Origin: an uncultured Bacillota bacterium
Lineage (GTDB): Bacteria > Bacillota_I > Bacilli_A > ML615J-28 > CAG-313
Length of the DNA: 36,491 nt
Direction: 5' to 3'
Assembly: GCA_946611195.1 (NCBI GenBank)
Contig: CAMODB010000008.1
Location: 1-36,491, forward strand
Shown: in pieces, positions 1 to 8,553 of the stretch
How positions within the stretch are numbered: position 1 is the stretch's first letter
Layout of the letters: every line of letters starts with the position of its first letter
Made by a program: the position numbers and the translations under genes
The notes under the pieces: generated by a model
Told to the model about the DNA's origin: nothing
Databases searched by the model: none
What the model saw: the letters and a program-made list of their open reading frames with translations, nothing else

Positions 1-1373
1 ACACCAATAGTATAAAGACCACTGCTGACGTCTTCATGTAGACGATCATTATAATAATGACTGTAAACTGGACGTAAATAAATGTAATCACTTTGATTTA
101 TATTAATATTATTTAATAATAAATAATTAAAATTATAAACTTCTATTTTCTTATTTATTTCATCGATGATATAGATTAAATCGTTAAATAAATAAACATT
201 TTTATTATGAATATTTAGATTAATATTTATTTCATCTTTATTTCTACTTAATCCTCTTAAGATATAAAACATTTCTTGATTTTTTTCTCTTTTAGTTAAA
301 AATAGAAAATCTTGATTCTTATAACAATAGCCACAAATTTCTTCTAATAAATAAGCTCTGGTAAAATCGACTTTTTCCATTGTATTATTATTTAAATAAT
401 AATAATTTATAATTTTATTTTCGGTTAAATAATCATTATTTTCGGTAATAAAGCTTAAATTATCGATATCTTTAAAACTAAACATCCGGTCATAATTTAG
501 AATAGATATTGTTATTGGTTCTTTAAGTAAATTAAATTTTGTATCATATTGATATAATTTAACAATCTTTTGATTCTTTTCCAAAAAAGTTGTTAAATAA
601 TAAAAGCGATCATTTTCAAAATATATTTTATAAGCAAAACCACCATTAATATTTAAAGAATATTTGGTAGTTAAAAATAAGTTTTCTTGATCAATTACAT
701 AAATCATTTGTTCGTTATCTGTTAATACCGATAAATATGCTTGATCTTGATATAGACAAAAACAACAACATACTTCTTTATTAGTTGTATAAATAGTATT
801 ACCTAAAAATAAAAAATTATCTAATTTGACACGATATAAAAAGACATCATATGTTTCTTTAATCTTTTGAGTACCGGCTAAATAAATCGTATTGTTCGTT
901 TCATCATATACCAATTCCGTAATATGAGATCGATCCGTTCTATCGATATACCATCTTTTATAAACATCATTACTTTTTACAACTAATTCAAAATGATCAT
1001 TAACAATACCAATAGCCGCATAACCACTAATCGTTTTTTTAATATCAATTAGTGAATCTAAATTAAAAGATAAAGTATCTATTTTTTCTATTTCACAGAT
1101 GCCATTTTTAAAATTAGTTAAAGAAATTATTTCGATTTCTTGACGGTATTTGTTATTATTTTTTTCATATTCTGCATAATAAATACCACATTTTCGAAAA
1201 TTAACATTAGTATCTATTAATTTATAACCAGCTTTTTCTAAATCAATAGTACTTAAATTATCATCTAAAACATAATATTCTTTATTCAAGGTAAAGTCTT
1301 GTGCTTTAAACGATAAAGAACAATTAATTAAAATAATAAATAAAAATAAAATTACATAAATAAATTTTTTCAT
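1..1373 (-). CDS. Secreted protein of unknown function, C-terminus truncated by window edge
   Basis: Open minus-strand frame from ATG (CAT at 1371-1373) to the window edge; N-terminus MKKFIYVILFLFIILINCSLSFKAQDFTLNKEYYVLDDN looks like a signal peptide. Missing from the ORF track because it runs off the window. Confidence 0.75.
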   Translation of the reverse strand, partial: MKKFIYVILFLFIILINCSLSFKAQDFTLNKEYYVLDDNLSTIDLEKAGYKLIDTNVNFRKCGIYYAEYEKNNNKYRQEIEIISLTNFKNGICEIEKIDTLSFNLDSLIDIKKTISGYAAIGIVNDHFELVVKSNDVYKRWYIDRTDRSHITELVYDETNNTIYLAGTQKIKETYDVFLYRVKLDNFLFLGNTIYTTNKEVCCCFCLYQDQAYLSVLTDNEQMIYVIDQENLFLTTKYSLNINGGFAYKIYFENDRFYYLTTFLEKNQKIVKLYQYDTKFNLLKEPITISILNYDRMFSFKDIDNLSFITENNDYLTENKIINYYYLNNNTMEKVDFTRAYLLEEICGYCYKNQDFLFLTKREKNQEMFYILRGLSRNKDEININLNIHNKNVYLFNDLIYIIDEINKKIEVYNFNYLLLNNININQSDYIYLRPVYSHYYNDRLHEDVSSGLYTIG

Positions 1374-1442
1374 ATTTTTTCTCCTTCACTAATATTATTC
1401 GCAGAAGGATTACAAAATATCTTTTGTGAAAATTATAAAAAA

Positions 1443-1468
1443 AAGAATATCTTTTGTCAGATATTCTT
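1443..1468 (-). terminator. Rho-independent terminator of the methyltransferase gene
   Basis: Minus strand AAGAATATC-tgacaaaa-GATATTCTT followed by a T-run; 9-bp perfect stem overlapping the stop codon. Confidence 0.8.
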
Positions 1469-2495
1469 AATTAAATAAATTTTTGATATTTTGCATTACC
1501 TGTTTAAAGTTAGTTTGATCATTTAAATTTGGTAATGTAAATATTTCCGTGTGATTAGATAAATTATGTTTATCATTATCAATAATTATTAAAGATTTAG
1601 CTTGCTTACTATTTTGGAAGAAAGATTCTGGCATCGTAATTAAAGCTAAGATATTACCTTTTTGTTCAATGACTTTTTTAAATTCTAAATTACCTGGTTT
1701 ACTAAAGAAATCATTATCAATTAAAAAAATCATCTTACATTTATTAGGTAAATCTAAATATCTTTCCACCGCAAGATAAGGGAAATATTTGATACCTTTA
1801 TCATATAGATAAGAATGATAAGTAGGATCATCATAATCATGTGTTGCAAGATCAGAGACAATTAAATCTATTTCATGTGGCACAAGTTTTAAACAATCAC
1901 CAACATGCATTTCTAATTCTTGTTCAAAGAAATTAGCTTTTAAAACACAAATTTGTGATAAAAGTTCATGATTATCAATACCTATTAAGTGAACTTCATT
2001 ATCTAAATAATTAGCTAAAGTAAATGCTAAATTACCGGTTCCCATATTGATATCAAGTAAATAAATTAATTCTTTTTTATCGATTATGTAGCTTGCGATA
2101 AGATAAGCAATATAGCTTACCGCATCCGGTGTAATATAATCAATTGGATAATGTAAATTCTTAAAAGCTTTGATATCTAAGAAGAATAATGCTTTTCTTA
2201 ATTCTTCACTATTTATTTCATTATTTTCAAAAATAGAAGATAATTCTTTTAATTTTTCATTTATTTGTTTTTCGAAATTTTCCGGTATATCTTCTAAATT
2301 ATCTTGATTCATAAAAACATTTAAGATTTTTATTAAGCAATCATAATAATGAAGATGAAGCTTTTGTACTTTATAATTGGTTACTTCTGATGATTCAAAT
2401 TTTTCATTTCTTGTCGCATCAAAATATAACATACATAGATCATCTAAAAGATCAGAAATTTGTAAAACTAGTTTTTCATTAATCTTGATTTCCAT
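1467..2495 (-). CDS. Class I SAM-dependent (N6-adenine-type) methyltransferase, YtxK-like
   Basis: Motif I-like LLDINMGTGNLAFTLA, acidic IGIDNHE, catalytic-like SDLATHDYD; SD AGGTGA upstream of ATG. Confidence 0.75.
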   Translation of the reverse strand: MEIKINEKLVLQISDLLDDLCMLYFDATRNEKFESSEVTNYKVQKLHLHYYDCLIKILNVFMNQDNLEDIPENFEKQINEKLKELSSIFENNEINSEELRKALFFLDIKAFKNLHYPIDYITPDAVSYIAYLIASYIIDKKELIYLLDINMGTGNLAFTLANYLDNEVHLIGIDNHELLSQICVLKANFFEQELEMHVGDCLKLVPHEIDLIVSDLATHDYDDPTYHSYLYDKGIKYFPYLAVERYLDLPNKCKMIFLIDNDFFSKPGNLEFKKVIEQKGNILALITMPESFFQNSKQAKSLIIIDNDKHNLSNHTEIFTLPNLNDQTNFKQVMQNIKNLFN

Positions 2496-2499
2496 TTTT

Positions 2500-4062
2500 T
2501 CACCTATATTTTTCGATTATTTTTAAAGCTATTTTGATTCCATCAACAGCACTAGATGTTATACCACCTGCGTGTCCTCCTCCTTCACCCGCCACATATA
2601 AATTCGGTTTTGTGGAAGATAAATCAGTATTTCTTTCAATAGTTATTGTGGAAGATGTTCTTGTTTCTGGAGCTGTTAAAATTAGTGAATCTTTAATAAA
2701 GCCTGGCCATTTTTGTTCTAGATTTAAGAGTCCGTCTCTTAATGAATCACTGATATATTTTGGATAAATATGTTTTAAATCGGTTAAATAATAACCTGGT
2801 TTAATTGAAGGAATAATATCTGTAATTTCATTATTATTTCTTTGTAAGAAAGATCCAACAGTTTGTACAGGATAATAATATGGTAAGTCTTTGTTAAAGG
2901 CTTTTTCTTCGATTTCTTTTTGTAATTTTAAACCATCAAAGATATTGTCATGATAATAATTTTCGACATTTACGTTAATTAATAAAGCACTATTGGCATT
3001 AACATTATCTCTTTTATTATTGCTCATACCATTAGTAACTAATCTATTTTCATCGCTGGTAGAATTAATGACAACACCACCTGGGCACATACAAAAGCTA
3101 TACATAGTTCTATTATCATCGAGATGGGTTACTATTTTATAATTTGCAGCTGGTAGACTAGGATAATCATCATGATAAAGAAGTTTCGATAATTCTTTTT
3201 GGTTGTGTTCAATTCTAAACCCAACCGCAAAATTTTTCGGTTTCATCTTTATATGTTTCTTTTCTAACAATTGATAAATATCGCTTGCGCTATGACCAGT
3301 CGCTAATATTAATTCATCATAAGCTATTTTTTCATTGTTTGTATATATATAATGATCATCAAAATCTAATAATTTTGTTTCATAATTAATATGAACATTA
3401 TTATCTAATAAAGATAAACGGAAATTAATTAGAATCCTTCTTAAATTGTCACTGCCAATATGAGGATTAGCTTCATATAATATATCATCGTTACTGCCAA
3501 AGGAAACAAAAGTTTCTAAAATATATTTAATATAAGGACTAGATATTAAAGTAGCTAATTTACCATCCGAAAAAGTTCCAGCTCCCCCTTCACCAAATTG
3601 GACATTGGATTCGGTATTTAGAATTGCTTTATCTTCTAAATTATTAATGTCTTTAATTCTATCTTCTACTTTCTTTCCTCTTTCAATGATGGTAACATCA
3701 AAACCAGCATTAGATAAAACTAAAGCCGAAAATAAACCAGCTGGTCCCATTCCAACAATAACTACTTTTTTATTTTCGTTTATTCTTTTTAGATTTTTTA
3801 ATTTTAAATATTCATCTTTTTCAAGATATTTATAGATATCTTTATTTTTTATTTTATCTTCATCTTTTACACTAAAGAGATAGGATAAGACATAATAGAT
3901 TTCTTTCTTTCTGGCATCTAAGCTTTTTTGTTTAAGACTTATTTGCTCTATTTTCTTTCTTATTTTCTTTTCGATTATTCTTTTTCCATAATCTAATAAA
4001 TATTCTTTAGTATAATTTATATTCTTATCGATTTTTATTTTAATGTTTCTTATTTCTAACAT
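2500..4062 (-). CDS. NAD(P)/FAD-dependent oxidoreductase (COG2509-like)
   Basis: GxGxxG dinucleotide motif VVIVGMGPAGLFSALVLSNAGFDVTIIERG, GGAGTFSDGKL, C-terminal VAGEGGGHAGGITSSAVDGIK. Confidence 0.85.
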   Translation of the reverse strand: MLEIRNIKIKIDKNINYTKEYLLDYGKRIIEKKIRKKIEQISLKQKSLDARKKEIYYVLSYLFSVKDEDKIKNKDIYKYLEKDEYLKLKNLKRINENKKVVIVGMGPAGLFSALVLSNAGFDVTIIERGKKVEDRIKDINNLEDKAILNTESNVQFGEGGAGTFSDGKLATLISSPYIKYILETFVSFGSNDDILYEANPHIGSDNLRRILINFRLSLLDNNVHINYETKLLDFDDHYIYTNNEKIAYDELILATGHSASDIYQLLEKKHIKMKPKNFAVGFRIEHNQKELSKLLYHDDYPSLPAANYKIVTHLDDNRTMYSFCMCPGGVVINSTSDENRLVTNGMSNNKRDNVNANSALLINVNVENYYHDNIFDGLKLQKEIEEKAFNKDLPYYYPVQTVGSFLQRNNNEITDIIPSIKPGYYLTDLKHIYPKYISDSLRDGLLNLEQKWPGFIKDSLILTAPETRTSSTITIERNTDLSSTKPNLYVAGEGGGHAGGITSSAVDGIKIALKIIEKYR

Positions 4063-5314
4063 TAGTTGTCTTTTTACTTTCTTGAATTTCTTTCACAATA
4101 GCTGATGCGACTAAAAGAGCGGAAGAAAAAGCCCAATGCAAGTTATAACCACCACAACGTCCATCAATATTAATTATTTCTCCCGTTAAATATAAACCAC
4201 TGATTTTTTTACTTTCTAAAGTATCATTCTTTAATTCACTGACTTCAACACCACCAATGGTGATTTGTGATTTATCAAAGCCATAATTATCTTTAATATC
4301 TAAGGTAAATTCTTTAATAAAACTAGCTATCTTATTTAATTGTTTTTGATTTAAGTCTTTGACATACATACTAAAATCAAGATTGGCTTTTTTATAAATA
4401 ATAGTAGCTAAAGATTTAGGAATAAAACCTGTTAGATAAGAAAAGATTTCTTTATCCATAAATTGTTCTTTTCTTTTCTTTAAGATTTCTTTGATTTCAT
4501 CTAAATTCTTTTCTTTAAATAAATCTAATTTAATTTGATAATTAGAGGGATGATGAGCAAGATAACTGCTAGCTTCCATTACCACGATACCGCTGAGTCC
4601 ATCATTTTTGAATTGAACTTCGCCAAATTCCTTAAAAACTTCTTTTTTTAATTTTTTATCATATAAGGAAACATCACATTTATAACGTAAGCCATTCAAT
4701 TGTTTTAAGATATTAGGATCACTAATTAATCCTACTAAACCAGGTTCTAAGGCTGAGACTTTCATTTTTAAATTTTTAGCTAAATCAAAGCCACTACCAT
4801 TACTACCTAATATTTGAGCACTCTTACCACCTGTTGAAAGAACAACATAATCACTGTTAATATAATATGCTCTTTTATTACGATTATAGATTTGGAATTG
4901 ATTATCTTTTTTAACAATTTTATTGACATCAAAATTAGGTTCTATTTTCACATTATATTTACTTAAATTAAGTCTTAAGACATCAAGTAAAGTAGATGCT
5001 TGTTCAGTATAAGGATAGATACGACCTTCCGTTAATTCTTTACTATAAAGACCTAATGATTCAAAATAATTAATCAATTCACTACTTGAATATTTGTCAA
5101 TAATCGTTGAAACAAATTTAGGATTATTATATTTATCTTTGGAAACATTGACATTAGTGTAATTACATTTCCCATTACCAGTGGCTAAAATCTTTTTCCC
5201 TACTTTCTCTAATCGTTCACAAATTGTCACATTAACTTTATCTTTCAATAATTCTTTGATTCTAATGGCACAAATTAAACCACTAGCACCACCACCGATA
5301 ATAACTACTTCCAT
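4040..5314 (-). CDS. NAD(P)/FAD-dependent oxidoreductase, HI0933/YhiN family
   Basis: MEVVIIGGGASGLICAIRIKE, KKILATGNGKCNYTN, GLYLTGEIINIDGRCGGYNLHWAFSSALLVA are characteristic; overlaps the next gene by 23 bp. Confidence 0.9.
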   Translation of the reverse strand: MEVVIIGGGASGLICAIRIKELLKDKVNVTICERLEKVGKKILATGNGKCNYTNVNVSKDKYNNPKFVSTIIDKYSSSELINYFESLGLYSKELTEGRIYPYTEQASTLLDVLRLNLSKYNVKIEPNFDVNKIVKKDNQFQIYNRNKRAYYINSDYVVLSTGGKSAQILGSNGSGFDLAKNLKMKVSALEPGLVGLISDPNILKQLNGLRYKCDVSLYDKKLKKEVFKEFGEVQFKNDGLSGIVVMEASSYLAHHPSNYQIKLDLFKEKNLDEIKEILKKRKEQFMDKEIFSYLTGFIPKSLATIIYKKANLDFSMYVKDLNQKQLNKIASFIKEFTLDIKDNYGFDKSQITIGGVEVSELKNDTLESKKISGLYLTGEIINIDGRCGGYNLHWAFSSALLVASAIVKEIQESKKTTNVRNKKH

Positions 5315-5392
5315 AAGATTTTCTCCTTTTTATAAATTATATCAAATATCCCCTTTTTTTGCAAGAATATACCCATTATTAATTTTTATTGA

Positions 5393-5398
5393 TATAAT
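5393..5398 (+). promoter_or_regulatory. -10 element (TATAAT) of the YidD-fusion gene
   Basis: TATAAT-attatt-GGTGATAAAATG; no convincing -35 box seen. Confidence 0.5.
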
Positions 5399-5413
5399 AT
5401 TATTGGTGATAAA

Positions 5414-6160
5414 ATGAAATTAAATAATCTTGCGGTAAAGATGATTGAAAAATATCAAAAAGATAAACCTCCTCAATATCGAGGACGTTGTCTTCATTAT
5501 CCAACATGTTCTACTTATTCTAAAGAATGTTATCAAAAATTTAATTTTTTCAAAGCTTCTTTTTTATCTTTTAAACGAATTCTTTTTTGTAATCCTTTAA
5601 ATAAAAAGACTTATGATCCGGTTCCTTTAACAAAAAAAGAAAAAAAAGAAAATAAAGAATTATTAAAAATAGCCGAACCTATTAAAGATATTCTTTTATT
5701 TCATTATAAGAAATATCCTCAAATGCAAACTATTGATTTTTTAAAATTGATTTATCAAAATAGTTTTGGCCCTAATCATTTAAAGGTTGATGTAGATAAA
5801 ATGAAAAAATATTTATTAGAGGAAATGAAAGAAACAAATAAGAAAGAAGAAATTATGGAAGATATTGGTAATGGTTATGTAAGAATCTATTTTACTTCCC
5901 ATACTGATTTTGAAAAATTATTTTCTTCATTTATTAAATCTATGAAAGAACCAAATGAATTAGATTACCGCTTGTTTTATAAAAAGATAGAAATCTTCCA
6001 ATTACTTATAAAGAAGAAACAAATAAAATTAGAAAGAAAAGCTAGTAATAAAATTATCCAAGATTTTCTTTTTAATTTAGCCCCTGTTCATCATTCAACA
6101 ATCTATAATGATATATATAAACCACATTATAGAATTATTAAAAAAGAATATTATAATTAA
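5414..6160 (+). CDS. YidD-like membrane insertion efficiency factor fused to an uncharacterised C-terminal domain
   Basis: N-terminus RCLHYPTCSTYSKECYQKFNFFKASFLSFKRILFCNPLNKKTYDPVP matches the YidD pattern (C-x-YPTCS-Y...KRILxCxP...YDPVP); a further ~165 aa follow (YQNSFGPNHLKVD...PVHHSTIYNDIYKPHYRII). Confidence 0.85.
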   Translation: MKLNNLAVKMIEKYQKDKPPQYRGRCLHYPTCSTYSKECYQKFNFFKASFLSFKRILFCNPLNKKTYDPVPLTKKEKKENKELLKIAEPIKDILLFHYKKYPQMQTIDFLKLIYQNSFGPNHLKVDVDKMKKYLLEEMKETNKKEEIMEDIGNGYVRIYFTSHTDFEKLFSSFIKSMKEPNELDYRLFYKKIEIFQLLIKKKQIKLERKASNKIIQDFLFNLAPVHHSTIYNDIYKPHYRIIKKEYYN

Positions 6161-6162
6161 AA

Positions 6163-6191
6163 ATGTCTTAGTTTAAAAAAAGCTAAGACAT
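6163..6191. terminator. Bidirectional rho-independent terminator
   Basis: ATGTCTTAG-tttaaaaaaag-CTAAGACAT between convergent genes, followed by ctttttatt on the + strand. Confidence 0.8.
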
Positions 6192-6198
6192 CTTTTTA

Positions 6199-6882
6199 TT
6201 ATTTGTTTTTTAAATTATTTATTTCTTCATCCGTTAATAAACGATTTTGACCAAGGGGAATATCTAAAATTAAGGAACCTATTTTTGTACGATGCAGTCT
6301 TGTGACATGTTTATTATAATAAGCCATCATTCTTTTTATTTGATGATATTGGCCTTCATAAATAGTTAATAAATATCCTTTACCATCTTTCTTTATTTTA
6401 CATGGTTTTGTTTTTAATTTATCCCCATTTATGCCTTGACTCATATCTTTTAATTCTTCTATGGTTAAAGGCTTATCAATTTCTACATAATATGTTTTAT
6501 CAATATGTTTTTTAGGATGAATAAGGTTATGAGAAAATTCACCATCATTTGTAAAAAGAATTAAACCTGTCGTATCTTTGTCGAGTCTACCAATTGGAAA
6601 GAGATGATAATTATCATATTCTTTGATTAAATTCATAATACTATTATCAGTACCCTCGGTAGTTGTGACATAACCTTGTGGTTTATGTAACATTAAATAT
6701 AAATATTTTTTATAATTTAATTCTTTATCTAAATAAGATACTTTATCATTTTCATTAATTTTTTTATTTACATCGACTACTATTTGTTCATTTACTTTGA
6801 TGTTCTTCTTTTTTATTAAATCATGGATTTCTTTTCTGGTACCTAGTCCTAAATCATGAAGATATTTATCTAATCTAATCAT
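6199..6882 (-). CDS. rsuA: rRNA small-subunit pseudouridine synthase (RsuA/RluB/E/F family)
   Basis: S4 domain MIRLDKYLHDLGLGTRKEIHDLIKKKNIKVN; catalytic GRLDKDTTGLILFTNDGEFSH; HQIKRMMAYY. Confidence 0.9.
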   Translation of the reverse strand: MIRLDKYLHDLGLGTRKEIHDLIKKKNIKVNEQIVVDVNKKINENDKVSYLDKELNYKKYLYLMLHKPQGYVTTTEGTDNSIMNLIKEYDNYHLFPIGRLDKDTTGLILFTNDGEFSHNLIHPKKHIDKTYYVEIDKPLTIEELKDMSQGINGDKLKTKPCKIKKDGKGYLLTIYEGQYHQIKRMMAYYNKHVTRLHRTKIGSLILDIPLGQNRLLTDEEINNLKNK

Positions 6883-7795
6883 ATAATTTATCTAATTCTT
6901 TAGCAATTTGACTAGCTAAATGGCAATTATTATAAACTAATTTAATATTAGCTTCGAGTGATGAACCACCAGTTAATTCGACAATAGTCTTAAGTAGATA
7001 TGGTGTTTGTTCTTTTCCTTTAATGCCTAATTCATTCATTTTCTTTAAGGCTTCATCAATGGCTTTATTAATATATGTTTTATCCATTGAATATTCATCT
7101 GGTATTGGATTAGTTATTAATGCCCCACCAGTTATTCCTAATTCCCATTTAGTGTAAAGCATTTTTGCAATCTCTAGTGGGGTATCCATTTGATAATTAA
7201 CTTTATAATCACTATCTTTAGTATAAAAAGCTGGTAGAGATAAAGTCCTATAACCAATAACTGGTACTCCTTTTGTTTCTAAATATTCTAATGTTTTTTC
7301 GAGATCGAGGATAGCTTTTGCCCCTGCACATACTACCGCAATATTATCAAGAGCTAATTCATCTAAATCACAAGAAATATCCATACTAACTTCGGCTCCT
7401 CGATGTACACCACCGATACCTCCGGTTGCGAAAACACGAATACCAACGAGGCTAGCAATAAAAGCTGTTGCAGCGACAGTTGTTGCACCATTAAGACCTT
7501 TGGATACAATAACTGGAATATCACGACGTGATGTTTTAATGACTTCTTTACCGACTCTTGCTATAAATTCTATTTCTTCTTTGGTTAAGCCTACACAAAT
7601 CGTTCCTTTTATTATCGCAATCGTTGCGGGTACACAACCTTCTTCGCGAACTATTTTTTCACAATTCAAAGCTGTTTCATAATTTTTAGGATATGGCATA
7701 CCATGCGATATAATGGTTGATTCTAATGCTACCACCTTTTTTCCTTTTTTTAAAGCTTCTTCTACTTCTTTACTTAATTTAAGATATTGATACAT
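6875..7795 (-). CDS. psuG: Pseudouridine-5'-phosphate glycosidase
   Basis: VALESTIISHGMPYPKNYE, VPATIAIIKGTICVGLT, SRRDIPVIVSKGLNGATTVAAT, FATGGIGGVHRGAE. ORF track starts at 7816, but AAGGAG at 7803-7808 supports the internal ATG (7793-7795). Overlaps rsuA by 8 bp. Confidence 0.93.
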   Translation of the reverse strand: MYQYLKLSKEVEEALKKGKKVVALESTIISHGMPYPKNYETALNCEKIVREEGCVPATIAIIKGTICVGLTKEEIEFIARVGKEVIKTSRRDIPVIVSKGLNGATTVAATAFIASLVGIRVFATGGIGGVHRGAEVSMDISCDLDELALDNIAVVCAGAKAILDLEKTLEYLETKGVPVIGYRTLSLPAFYTKDSDYKVNYQMDTPLEIAKMLYTKWELGITGGALITNPIPDEYSMDKTYINKAIDEALKKMNELGIKGKEQTPYLLKTIVELTGGSSLEANIKLVYNNCHLASQIAKELDKLYD

Positions 7796-7849
7796 TTTAT
7801 TGCTCCTTAATGACAATTATAATATATCATATTTAAGGTTATTTTTCTA

Positions 7850-8404
7850 TTAATCAAGTTTATTTTTTATTAGTTCATTAATTTCTTGTAATCTTCTTTT
7901 AATTGTTGAAATGCTGCAATGATATATATTAGCGATGTCTTTTAAATTGAATTTATATTTGTTTTTTAATTCATACATTTCATAATTAATTTTGTTTATA
8001 GTTTTATCTTGTTTCTGATTTAGAATTAATAATTTAATATTATCCATTAGTTCGATTTCTTCATAATATTTTTCAACCATTCTTTCTCTTTCCCGAACTT
8101 TTTCAATAAAAAAATTTTTAATAATCGTATATAACCAATTATAAAAAGGATGATTATTTTGATAAGTTAATAATTTTCTTTTATTAAATCTTAAATAAAA
8201 TTCTTGAACGATATCATTACATTCCTGGATTTTTAAATTATCTAAATTGTAATTTATAATTAAATCAGAAAATATTTTAAAGGTTAAGGGATAAGTAAGA
8301 TTAATAAATATTGGATAGATTTCTTCTAAATCTTCTAGTTCTATATTATCTAATAATTCTTTACATAGTTCAATTCGCTTAGAAAAAGAGCCATTAGTTT
8401 TCAT
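7850..8404 (-). CDS. ECF-like RNA polymerase sigma-70 factor
   Basis: Region-2-like IVQEFYLRFNKRKLLTYQNNHPFYNWLYTIIKNFFIEKVRERE; region-4-like NLKDIANIYHCSISTIKRRLQEINELIKNKL. GGAG spacing favours the ATG at 8404 over the annotated 8410. Confidence 0.75.
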   Translation of the reverse strand: MKTNGSFSKRIELCKELLDNIELEDLEEIYPIFINLTYPLTFKIFSDLIINYNLDNLKIQECNDIVQEFYLRFNKRKLLTYQNNHPFYNWLYTIIKNFFIEKVRERERMVEKYYEEIELMDNIKLLILNQKQDKTINKINYEMYELKNKYKFNLKDIANIYHCSISTIKRRLQEINELIKNKLD

Positions 8405-8466
8405 CACCATACTCCAAATAAAAAAAAGAAGAAATCACAATATGTGTTCACAATATCCCCAGCCAT
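8404..8466 (-). other. Candidate 20-codon upstream ORF (MAGDIVNTYCDFFFFLFGVW*) coupled to the sigma-factor start
   Basis: ATG preceded by AAGG 6 nt upstream; its TGA stop overlaps the sigma ATG as TGATG. Confidence 0.35.
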
Positions 8467-8488
8467 CTATAACCTTGTGATTTCTTCT
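8420..8488 (-). promoter_or_regulatory. Attenuator-like hairpin with T-tract in the sigma-factor leader
   Basis: Minus strand AGAAGAAATCACAA-(34 nt)-TTGTGATTTCTTCT, then 7-8 further T residues just before the SD GGAG; 14-bp perfect stem. Confidence 0.6.
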
Positions 8489-8525
8489 CTAAATATGTAT
8501 ACGGCACATAATTTTTAATCAGCTC

Positions 8526-8553
8526 AAAAAAAGTTATATCTTTCGATATAACT
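8526..8553 (-). terminator. Rho-independent terminator of the GH2 gene
   Basis: Minus strand AGTTATATC-gaaa-GATATAACT followed by TTTTTT. Confidence 0.8.

Noticed and set aside
2534-2767. Plus-strand ORFs opposite the FAD oxidoreductases (also 3605-3835 and 5181-5417)
   Set aside because: Low-complexity shadow ORFs on the opposite strand of well-supported genes.
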